Shown here one piece after another: positions 12,001-23,662 of a DNA stretch of 27,381 nucleotides. Position 1 is the first letter of the stretch, and every line of letters begins with the position of its first letter. The notes beneath the pieces were generated by a model. It did no database searches. It saw only the letters and a list, made by a program, of their open reading frames with translations, and had not been told where the DNA came from. Origin of the DNA: Hemicentrotus pulcherrimus (lineage: Eukaryota; Echinodermata; Echinoidea; Camarodonta; Strongylocentrotidae); NCBI GenBank assembly GCA_003118195.1, contig BEXV01000072.1:197162-224542 (forward strand), read 5' to 3'. A program made the translations under genes and the position numbers.

Positions 12001-15000
12001 GTAGGGAGGGAGCAAATATGCATATTGTTTTCAACAAATCAGGACGTGCCTGGCTTCCGAAAGTCAGAACAAATAGATTTAGATAATTGTTAGTTGTGGA
12101 ATCAGCAATTTAGGATATGTAGATGTACTGCGCATTTATTCATACATTGCTAATTTGCCTACCGTAATTAACGGTGTATAAACCGCACCTTTTTGCCGCT
12201 GAAAAAATGTCAAAGTCAGGGGTGCGGTTTCGTTACACCCCAAAACAAACAAAAAGTACCGTAATTAACGTTGTATAAACCGCCTTCGTGTATAAACCGC
12301 ATCCCTCTTTTTTGCCAACTTTTTTTGCCAAGTTCGTGTTAAAAAAACCCACGCGGGTAGGCCTTTCATTTAACTGCGAGGTGCAGCTGAATGTGTAAGA
12401 TCATTAATGTAAATTAAAAAAACAGTAGAGGACCTAGGATAGGACCTTGTGGTACACCATGTAATGGAAGAAAATTGGAGGAATTATTATTATGAACTAC
12501 ATATTGAGATCTATCAGAAAGATTAATTTCAAATCAAGATGACAGACAAACTTGAGTGCTGTTTTAGTTTCCGAGTGGTGAGTCAACACACCGATTACTG
12601 AGCTTTGGTGTATCGTGTATAAACCGCACCCCCGACTTTGAATTTTTTTCGGCGGCAAAAAGGTGCGGTTTATACACCGTTAATTACGGTAAGTCAAAAC
12701 CAGCACGAATTTGGACATATGGGACTACCACTATGGTACAGGACATTTCCCACACATTTTACCGACAATTTTATCTTGAATAATCTTCCAAAAACAACAT
12801 CTGCCGATAGATCTTGATCTAAGTTTGTGCCAATGCATTGTAAAAGTAAATAAAGGGGCCGTTTAACGGACCTGCCGCGAAGCATCCAGCACACGAAGTC
12901 GCCATTTTCAATCCATTTCAAGGTATACATTACAAAAAAATGCAGAATATGGCATCAGTGCGGGATGGCCGCGCGGTCTAAGGCGCTGGTTTTGGGTCCG
13001 ACTCTACATCTGCCCGCAAGAGTTCGACTCCCGCCGTCATCCAAAATATATATATGTATATTTTTTTTTTTCTTTTTTTTTTTTCAAAGGTCATAATAGG
13101 GGATGCGGTTAATACACGAGGGCGGTTTATACAACGTTAATTACGGTACTAAACCGTATAGTGATAAAACCAGTAGTGATTGTTGGTATAACTACGGTTG
13201 TAATTTGTGTTATCATGTTTCTGTACCAAAGCCTCTACCATTTCGTACTGATGTTCAATTGTGTGTTGTATTTATTCCAGTATACCAGTACATGTATAAT
13301 TAATCACCCCCATCTTCACTCTCACTTCTAGTGAGAGGAAGAAAAAACCAGTATCCTCTTATCACTTGTGATAGACCTCAAGGAGGAGACCGTCCCTGGT
13401 AGCACTCGGTGTGAGGGGACGACCGACTTGTGTGGATACAGGTAAACGTCCTGGTTTCACCTTTTCGCCNNNNNNNNNNNNNNNNNNNNNNNNNNNNNNN
13501 NNNNNNNNNNCTGCTTGATTTTGTTGTTGTTGCGCCAAGGCCTTAAACTGTGCCTTGTAATAAAATGAAAGTATTTTAGAACCCTGAAATAAGACAGGAT
13601 CTGATCTGGTTTTAACAAAAAGCAAAAAAACAATGCAAAAAGAATTTTTCTGATTTTTTTCTTCCTGATTTTTTTTTTTTTTTGATTTTTAATCGTTTAA
13701 ACGAAAACCGTCCGGTTTTGACTGACGGTTAAACAGAATTGAAAATAACCGTGATGTTACAGCACTAAGATGTACTGCACATTTATTCATACGTTGCTAA
13801 TCTGCCTACTGTAATTAACAGTGTATAAACCGCACCTTTTTGCCGCCGAAAAAATGTCAAAGTCGGGGGTGCGGTTTATACACGTTACACCCAAAAACAA
13901 ACAAAAAGTAAGTCATAACCAGCACGAATTTGGACATATGGGACTACCACAATGGTACAGGACATTTCCCACACATTTTACCGACAATTTTAACTTGCAT
14001 TGTTGACATGAAGACACAAATAATCTTCCGAAAACAACATCTGCCGATAGATCTTGATTTAAGTTCGTGCCAATGCATTGCAAAAGCAAATAAAGGGGCC
14101 GTTTAACGGACCTGCCGCAAAGCATCCAGCACGCGAAGTCGCCATTTTCAATCCATTTCAATGTATACATTACAAAAAAATGCAGATTATGGCATCAGTG
14201 CGGGATGGCCGCGCGGTCTAAGGCGCTGGTTTCGGGTCCGACTCTACATCTGCCAGCAAGAGTTCGACTCCCGCCGTCATCCAAAATATTTTTATTTTTT
14301 TTAAAGGTCATAGTCGGGGGTGGGGTTAATACACGAGGGCGGTTTATACAACGTTAATTACGGTACTAAACTCTATAGTGATAAAACCAGTAGTGATTGC
14401 TGGTATATCTACGGTTGTAATTTGTGTTATTATGTTTCTATACCAAAGCCTCTACCATTTCGTACTGATGTTCAATTGTGTGTTGTATTTATTCCAGTAT
14501 ACCAGTACATGTATATTAATTGATGTTATATAAATTGAAGAAACAGCCGGAAAATGATTTTCATGCCATGTTCTTTTGAACTTAAAACGACAGGAGAGGT
14601 ATAAAAAGAAGGATTTGGAGACATTGAAATGATGGACATATACTTTGAATTCTTTTGGAGGTCTAAAACATGCATCTATGGATGTATATATATAGACTGA
14701 TGAGAATAACAACAAATTTATTCTAGAAAAATGTCACTCTTACTTCTAACAGTATAGCAAATTCTACTTATATTTCTGATTTCCCTATGACCTCATTTGA
14801 ACCTCAATTCCACATATTTTGACAATGGTATAGGGTGAGGGTTAAGGTTATGTTTTAAATGTTTTTATAAAGAGTGTTAAATAAACTTTGAATTGCATTG
14901 AATAAAAAATGTTTTTCAATGGGTTTGAATAAATAGAGAAAAATTAAAGAAACAAAAAACAGTTAAAGTATCAGCAAGATCGGACAAAAAATAAGATATT

Positions 15001-18000
15001 CATGAAAAATTTGTAATACAGTTTCGCATGATTTCATGAAACAGTGATATGTATCACAAAGAATATATGCAAATTAGTGAGTTGATGATGTCGTACCCTC
15101 ATTATTCCATATATATTTTGTCATGAAATTTCAAATTTTCCTCCTTTTTGTGGACACACCATGACAAAATTTGTGCTTTATATTACAATAAATTACAGTA
15201 AAGGTGATTTTTCACATATTCCATTAAGGTTCAAGCCATTGTTTATATTCCCTGAGCAGAAAAGTGATCTCTTTGTTAAATTTATGTACAAAATGGAAGG
15301 AGGAAAGTGAGGGGTTGACGTCATCAACTTGCTAATGTGCATACTGCCTATATGATACATATTTATGAAATTGTGTAAATTTCTTAACCGATTTTGATGA
15401 AACTTTCACTGTTTCATTTGTTTAATTTTTCAATTCAACTTGCAAATAGGCCAGACTTGTTCTTTAAGGATAGGATTAGGCAGACTGTTAGGGCCGGGGT
15501 AGAAATTGACAGCACAGCAATAAACGCCTAGGCAACTGTTAATTACCTAACTACCTAACCTTCGATATAATTGTAACTTACCAAGGAATAAACATCATCA
15601 ATGTCTTTGGTCTGAGATGTCCTGACTTCTTGAGTTCAGTCAACAGCCTCTCAGCCACTGTAGGTGGCACTGCTTCAAGTCTGCTGAGTCCTCCCGGGTG
15701 GCCTTCCAAACGCTTAGAGGTACACTTAACGCACATGTCTAGCAAGGTAGGGATGGGTCTCTCTGTGGGTGGGGACGTCTGGCTGAGTGGGGTCGGGGCA
15801 ACGGTGACAAGCCTCTGTAATGCTGCAGCAGCTGTATGGATACAAACAAGGAACTAGATGATAGATCTAAATGTCATCTCGAGTTGTGGTCATGATGGAA
15901 ATAAAATTGCAGAGATTTAAATCAAACTTACACCGACTTTAAATAAACGATGTACGCCACGTAATTTGAAAAAAAAGTGTCAACTTATGACACCACCTCA
16001 GCCTTTCTCTAGTTTATCTGCACGGTTGTTTTCTATGAGTGTATCTTTGAGAGTTTATTTCTAAATTCTAGTTTGACTCTAAGCAAGATATTTTTTAAAT
16101 TTAGGGGGTGGGCCCCTGTGGGGAATATGGAGAAAAAACCTGCTCTTTCATATGACACTTCACTTATTGAGTATCACCTTCTGGATCACGAGCAATATTG
16201 GTTTGAATCTCATTTTGGTAATTAAAACATCGACCAATTTAGCATGAGTGCGCAATGCACTTGGACTGCATAGAGATGTGTGCAATCTCTATGGGAAGGA
16301 TTTTAGCACACAATATTTTTATGGAATATTTCATGTACCCTTTTGGTGTTCTTGCTGTCAACAGAATAAATAAAGTCTTGCATTTGATCATCATCAAGAA
16401 GTTGAAATCTTGGGAGAGTTTCTTCAGCCATTTTTGCCTTGTTTGGAATTCAGTACAATCGAGATTGCCGTACAGTCGTCTGCGCTGTATTAAAAAATTG
16501 GTAAATTAAGCTAGCGACCAATTCTTCGCACACGTACAGGTATGGTATCCGCGATCGCTCAAACCAGTTTTTAAGCAAGACTGAACTATATTCCCTGTAA
16601 CTTGAATTTTACCCTCGAACTATTACATTTTTCGTTTATTTACGGGAATGGCTAAAACCATGACTGCAATTTCAACCAATCAGATGGCTGGATTTCTTAA
16701 GTGAGGTACCGTATATTAATCTATATAAGAGTTGCATATTGACTATAAAAAGTTAAGCTAGTCTTCCAGGTCAAGTGTTAGGCTTCAGAATATGTTGTTT
16801 CAGTGAATGTGATTTCCAGCAAGTCTGCATATAGTTAACTTGCCCAAAACAACCTAATAACTGCATCGTATACAGTTCAAAGATTAGTTTTGGTCAAGGC
16901 AAGACTGAAGATTTGATCTGAGGGATAGCAGGAAGATTCAACACAGAGCTTCTTACATCAAGCACCAAAAGAAAAGAAAAAAGAACAGTAAAAGAACAAT
17001 TTGCTCAGTTCTGGAACTGCATAATCTGTATTCAAAGGTTGTACACATAATTTAAACTGCCTCTACCTGTACTACTAATACTGTACTTCTTTGACTATTA
17101 CTACAGTGAAACCTGTCTATAAAGACCGCTCAATGGAGAAAGGAAAAGTTGTCTTCATAGGCAGGCGGTCTTTGTGTACGGGTTTCTGTAATACATGTAT
17201 CCATGGCAAAGTCTATTCGAGGGAAAAAGAAAATATGTTTTTTGAGACAAATGGTCTTTCTACACAGGTGGTTGCTAATAATGCTAAAGCAGTTTTCACT
17301 CTATTACTTAAAATGTGTAAAATATTACCAATACGACCAGGACTTGGAGCTGCTTCTCCTCCTTCTCCATCTTGCTCCCCTTGAGCATGGGCAAATCCGT
17401 AATCAAATCTCCCAGGTCCGTCAATATTCAGACGACGTCCTTCTCCCCATGCATGTTGACCGAATCCTATCAAAGAAGAATCGGTATGGTATTATTCATC
17501 ATAAAGCGGGCACACATATTTAGATGTACTGCATGTAAGAGTATGCAGTACTATTGAAGTGATCGATCATGTTACATGTATAGTATACTGCATCAGATAC
17601 ATTAATCATAACTTAGAAAACTGACCAAGGTGTTCAGAGAGTCAATGGCTTTACCTTCCCAATGTTTCGCACCAAACAGCTCAAGCCCATTTTAATTCAT
17701 TATTATTTGACAATTGATTTCCTGCTCATATGCTGAAAACAAGAAAGATATTGGTCATTTAAAAACCATATGACACTATTTTCTGAGTATTCATACCAGG
17801 GATTCTTCCTCTAGCTCCTCATACAATGTCCAACTTTTCTCTCATGACACAATGTGCCCTGAGGGTGAGACATGGTTTGAAAAAGAATATTTTCACCTAT
17901 AAAAGCACCTACTTTTGCAAATTTAATACAACCAAGATTTTCACCGAAAGGAACATCATAACAATTTAGTGTTTTGTCAGTTGTAATTTGATTATAACGT

Positions 18001-21000
18001 CAAATAAAACTTTACAAGCATTTCATGGGCATATTTATAGTTTTAAAGTAAATTACAAAATGAATACCATAAACATGAATGCTGATATAAGATTTATACA
18101 CATATTACATTTTGTTTCACTCCAGAATATAAACAGAGTTACTTGCTTGTTCATAATTATCTGAGGACCAATCTGGAGATTTTTAAGAGACTTATCAATG
18201 CTTTATGCACAACAATTTATAAAAAACAATTGATAAAACTAGATGGACCTTCCAATGCATGCAGTTAATGATGCCTCCGCCATGGGGCACTTTTACAAAC
18301 CAAAACAGAAGCAATTTTTAAAATTCAAGTTTAATTGTAATCCATTAAAAGGTTCTCAGAATAATGTGATTATAAGTTATTTTTCATATACATGTTTGAC
18401 ATTTCGATATTTGACCTCATGACCCTAAAATCTAATCACTTCATTAGCTCTGCAAGATACATATTTTGAGTTTACTAGTAATCCATCCGTCGNTCTAATC
18501 ACTTCATTAGCTCTGCAAGATACATATTTTGAGTTTACTAGTAATCCATCCGTCGGTTCTATTGATAATACGTTTACAAGCTATTTTTGCAAACATAATG
18601 AGCCCCATATCCTTAGACACCAAATTCTAATCAGTTCATAGGCTCTGCAAGTGAAAACATGTCTCGAGTTTGATGGTAATCCGTCCATCGATTCTAATGA
18701 TAGTGTAATCACAACCTATTTTTGCATACATAATGAGCCCTGTGACCTTTGACCTAGTGACCTCAAAATCTAATTAATTCATTGGCTCTGCAGGATACAT
18801 ACATGACCCAAGTTTGGCAGGAATCCATCCATGGGTTCTTGAGATAATGCGATCACAAGCTATTTTTGCATAAATAATGAGCCCTGTGACCTTTGACCTT
18901 AGTTCTCATGACCCCAAAATTTAATCAGTTTATTGGCTCTGCAAGACAAACCAAAGAAAGTTTTAATTTGAAATATATTCTTTTGCAATTTCTCGTCTTG
19001 TCTTTAGATGTTTAAAATGGTTTTGAATAATCGCTAAACTCCTGATGTAATTTCAACAACCCATTTTTCTGAAACTCTCATTTGAACTCTTTGGTGTTTA
19101 TATATTTTATTTTTAATTTATGCCAATCTATGTTCATTGTAATTGATATGTCTTTTTTTTGTAATTTTGCATGTTTTTATCTGTGAACTGTATCGCAATT
19201 CAGCCTCACGGCTTCAAAGATATTTTGTAAAAAACCTTGAATTGAATTGAATACATACATGATCAAGTTTGGCGGGAATCAATCAATGGGTTCTTGAGAT
19301 AACGCGATCACAAGAACGGAAAGTATGGACGAACGGACAACCCTAAAACATAATGCCTCCGGCTACTATGTAGCGGAGGCATAAAAATGCATGGAATAGA
19401 AGACACACATTGAGTTACTAACCTTGACCTCCTGGCCTACCACCACCACCACCTCCCATCATGCCAGCCAAGTACTGCAACTCAGGAGGAACTGCCTGTC
19501 CCCACATGTCAACATCACCCCCATCATCACCCATCTCATCCTCCTCATCCTCATCCTGCGGTCCAGGGCGTCCAAGCCCGGCCTCATCCACGGCCATCCT
19601 CTCTTCTCCATCACTTACATCAAAGAGTCTTTCTCCTCTGTTTTCTTCCATCTCTGCATCATCCATAGCAACCAATCCTCCTGCCCTCTCCATCTCACCC
19701 TCTTCTTCACTGGCGTCTTCCTCTACCTGCCCCTCCCCTATGGTATGACCCCGCCCCCATCGGTGTACCGGCGTTTGAATAGGCTCAGAAAAGTGGTTTG
19801 GCATGGGTTCAATCCTTCTAGGTAATCTTCCGGAGGATGGTTGGCCAGTATTGAGATCTTCAGGCAAACCTGGTGCTTGCGCTGTAACAATGAGAAAGAA
19901 AGAACAACTTACTCTTATGCATCTTTCAATTAAATAAGTAATTTACAATTAAGAACATCAAGCCTTGGTAGTCAACACATTTTTTGTATCATTAATTTCA
20001 TAACAAAATCACATTATTACAAGCAGGCTAAAAAAAACCCACTAATATAAATGTAGCAATTAGATGCTACATATCAAGCCAAGGTAATTATGCATATTTT
20101 CCCTTAAAAGCAACCCCCCCCCCNACACCCACCATCTCTTGCACCCCCTTTCTTCCTCTCATTTTGGTCATTCAGATTCACCCGCATTTTCATGCAAAAT
20201 ATTTTCTTCATTCTTTCTCAATCTTTCTTCTACTCTTTTTTTTTAACCATCATTAATGAGGCATCATGTCAATCAACACCAACGTTTCAAAACACTGCGT
20301 ATATTCGACACTGTTACGCGCCTTTGTTCGGAGAGTGCCGACTCCAAACAAACTTGTGGCGGGAATGTCATAATAAATCTGTCTTCATTCGTTCTCAATC
20401 GTTCTTCTACCCTTTTCACCATTTTTAAATAGTGTTTGTAACTTTACCAAGACTTGGCCAAATTTCTTATCATTTTGATGATTCCAGAACCTTGTAATAC
20501 ACACAAATTTTGATATGCTAGATGATCAACCTGTTCTGGTTGATTCTACACCGTTTCTTTCACTATGCAATCGCATGACTAGAACTCAACTTCATCTTTA
20601 CTTGGCCGGAAAAAAGGGGACAAATCATTTACAATACCACCGACACTTATTCATATTCCAACACTATGCCGGCAGAAACAGTTTATTTTATATGAATGCA
20701 ATCTTTTTTCGAGCAGCAAAATACTTGTATTAAACCAGCTCGTAGCGTCATAATTCATTTTAACGTTTAAGAAATTAAGCGATCGTAACTTTTTTCTAAT
20801 TGGGAAATGAAAACGAGATAAACAACTTCAGAAAATCAGAAGTTCAGAGAAAATGGAAACGAGAGAGACAACTTCAGAAACTCAGAAGTTGAGAGAACGA
20901 ATGTTATACAAAAGATAAATATAAATGGTTCTTACTCCTTTTAAAAGTGCGCCGCGTTGTCGGAACTTTGGCAGGCATTTGAAATCGCGCATATCTGATT

Positions 21001-21711
21001 AATCGCCAGCGTCTCGGGCATGCTTTTTAATCGTTCAATTCGGAGACCATTTTCAAAAAATCGTAGCGATCTGCGCCTACTGTCTAGAGAACAAAGGAGC
21101 ATTCCAGAATGCATTCCAGAATGCGCACAAGAATGGGTGCATTCTGGAATGCCCCTTTGTTTCGCTAGACAATAGGCGCAGATCGTATCGATTTTTTGAG
21201 AATGTGGCTAGAATGGGTGCATTCCAGGTACATTCCAGAAAGATTAACAAGGGCATTCCGAATGCATTCCGAATGCCAGTTGAATAAATCCGTTGCGCCT
21301 TAGAACCAAAAGGATCATAAAGATAAGTTTTTTATGCCATTCTGGCTCCCAGCATAGGATACAAAGAGCACAAAGTTACCTTGTAAGGGACTACCTGTTC
21401 TGACAACCAGACTTCCGCTTGGTGTAAGGCCTAAATCATAGAGAGATTTGGTGAGCTCCTCAGCAGTATATACCTTCCTTGGAAATGGCTGAACGAAGAA
21501 GGAAAAATTATAAAAATGCCGAAACTCAAATTACAATATTTACAAACTTTGTTGATATTATATTATTGCGGGAATCTCAAGTTTGAGGAAAGGCTCATTT
21601 GGAACAGGATAATCATGAACTAACAAGAAAATTAAAAGTTTATCAATTAAAAAAAAAGAATTTAAAGCATATTTTCTGCAGCTAGAATACACTACCCACA
21701 ATAAGTACTGG

Positions 21712-21745
<34 letters not shown>

Positions 21746-23628
21746 GTAAGAAAAGGGATTGGTTATCTATGCCTCAAATTCTAAACAAAATCTTGGATTT
21801 AGCTCATGCTGCAATCATAATTATAACCCTTTAGGTCAGTCAGGAATCCCATGACTTTTACAAGCTGATCGCCTGTCTAATTATCAAGATATTTATGATT
21901 GGAGTTTGAAATTTCAAAAACCGTTTTCCCCAATGGTTTTAAGGGTTTTCCCAATGGTTGGGGGAAATGTGTATGATAAAACCGGACACTCAAGATTTTA
22001 ACTTTTTGAGACACTTTATGATCATTTTGAAGCACATTTTGTTTAAGGCTTTAATATTACACCATATCACAGACACTCATAACACATAGGCAAAGCTAAG
22101 CATCTCAGATTTGTAAAACTGGAAACATTGTTAAACAATGTCTTCAAAGTAGGAATTGAAAAAATATTAATCTAAGATCAGCCTTTATCAAGTTCTGTTG
22201 TGCGCTTGAAATCATTCTTCAACCTGTTGAAAACTAATTTCAAGATAACTCAAATACCTAGAAGACTGTAATCTATTAAAAATAAGGAAGATACCAAAGT
22301 CAAATTGTCGCCAATCAGCTTATTCCTTTTACATAAAAAATACTTAAAGCGAAACGTTCATACTGTCCAAACCTGCATTAGCTCTACATTGTCACCCAGA
22401 GATGGTTGAAGCTCTTTGATCTTGCTGATGACCTCACTCAACAAAGAACTAGAGGAGAATGTCTCCCTGATGTGCTGACCCGATGGAAGACGTATCTGTG
22501 AAGAGAAATGGAATCAAGATTCACTTTCTCATTATATAGCTACTTAGACATTCAATAGTTTGCATACCTCGTCTAATCCATCTACAGGTACACCATTATA
22601 TTGCACCGATTGGGAAGTATTTCAAAAGTTTATGTGAGACCATTTTTAGAACACAATAATAATTTGAATTTATATTTTCTCATTAGTTTGTATATAAGGA
22701 TATAATATAGTTTTCATCCTGTGTCCATTTGAGCTTGTAAACAAGCATATACCTGTACTTGCCTTCTTAGCACTCACTTAAATGGAATATTCCATTATCC
22801 TATATTTGATCATGTACTAAATCCTATACAGCTCAAGACAATTAAAATCAAGTTGTATAAAAACAATCACCACCACTAACATCATCATCATCATCATTGA
22901 CACAGACATCAAATGAAGCATGATATTGTGGAGAAAAAAAGACACAAGAATCTGCCAGCGGTACCTGTAGAGTGCAATTCACTGGGGGTTCGGGAGCAGG
23001 GCCTTTGCTCTCTTAAGCTGTGTCCTTTCCTTCTTTACTCCCAGAAAGCACGTCTTGAGAACGGTTTGACTGCGGTGAAATATCAGGACTCATTGAAACT
23101 GTTGCTGGTGTGTCTTTGACCTCTGATGATATCACAGAACCTGATCCTGAAGCAGTTGGGCTAGTTGGTGATGGGTGCGATGGTGTCTTGAGTTGTTTGG
23201 CTTTGCGGTCGTCTTCAATCCCTTTTAAAACTATGTCATGAGCCTGAATTTAAAGAGAACACATTATTTTCAAATGGATCTTTAATCAAACATACAAGTC
23301 ATAAACAAGGCATTCATATTCTGTTGGGACTCCTTTTCTTTTTTCCTTGCTGTCTGTATTAAAAGAAACGTTTCCAGTTTATCATAAAGGGTAGATCGCT
23401 TTTGATAATCCTTTCTCCCTATATTAAATAATGATGACCTAAAAATGAAGATGATAGCATCAAATGTAATATTCAAAGTTTAAAGATAAAGACCAGTTAT
23501 GGTCATGCGATTGTATTTTGAAAGAAATGTTGTGAAATCAATCAGAAAAGGTTGATAAAAAAAAAAAAAAAAACAGAAAGATAAAGAAAAAAAAAAAAAA
23601 AAAAAAAATTAAACCAAAAATAAAAAAA

Positions 23629-23662
<34 letters not shown>

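Larger units (their letters stand above)
12162..13146. mobile_element. TA-flanked inverted-repeat transposon, copy A
   Basis: The left end ccgtaattaacggtgtataa..accgcacc and right end (reverse complement of) gagggcggtttatacaac..gttaattacgg are about 25-bp terminal inverted repeats flanked by TA (12160-12161 and 13147-13148). TA duplication is typical of Tc1/mariner-class DNA transposons. There is no transposase, so it is a non-autonomous element. It carries a tRNA-like core and a nested relative. Confidence 0.75.
12121..13303. repeat. duplicated segment, copy A (with nested insertion)
   Basis: It matches 13768-14521 over its full length apart from a 431-bp nested insertion at 12259-12689, a short deletion (about 20 bp near 12775) and scattered substitutions. 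The match extends beyond the transposon ends on both sides (agatgtactg.. left, ctaaac..agtgataaaacc right), so this is a segmental duplication, not two independent insertions. Confidence 0.85.
13768..14521. repeat. duplicated segment, copy B
   Basis: Second copy of the segment at 12121-13303, in the same orientation, separated by about 465 bp that contain an assembly gap. It lacks the nested element and keeps an intact 'aaaaagTAagtc' site where copy A has the insertion. Confidence 0.85.
18268..19386. mobile_element. inverted-repeat element with internal tandem repeats and a LINE-tail insertion
   Basis: The ends are complementary (atgcctccgcc near 18270 and ggcggaggcat-like, tagcggaggcat, at 19371-19382). 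Inside are four to five diverged units of about 130-150 bp, each with 'aatctaatcacttcattggc'-like text, 'aatccatcc' and 'ataatgagccctgtgacctt'. A segment at about 18950-19253 interrupts the array and ends in an ATTGA repeat. There is no transposase frame, so the element is non-autonomous. Confidence 0.65.

Noticed and set aside
12959..13043. Functional tRNA-Leu gene
   Set aside because: Acceptor and T-arm stems do not pair, and the same unit recurs inside a transposon copy.
16722..16729. TATA-like ctatataag as an internal promoter
   Set aside because: AT-rich intronic DNA; no exon or initiator follows at a suitable distance that I can support.
17091..17557. Plus-strand frames over exon 9 and the adjacent MITE
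   Set aside because: Part transposon, part antisense of exon 9; the minus frame is supported by splice phase and the SHP-like motif.
19424..19825. Plus-strand open frames opposite exon 8
   Set aside because: They mirror the GC-rich acidic exon; only the minus-strand frame joins neighbouring exons in phase and carries motifs.
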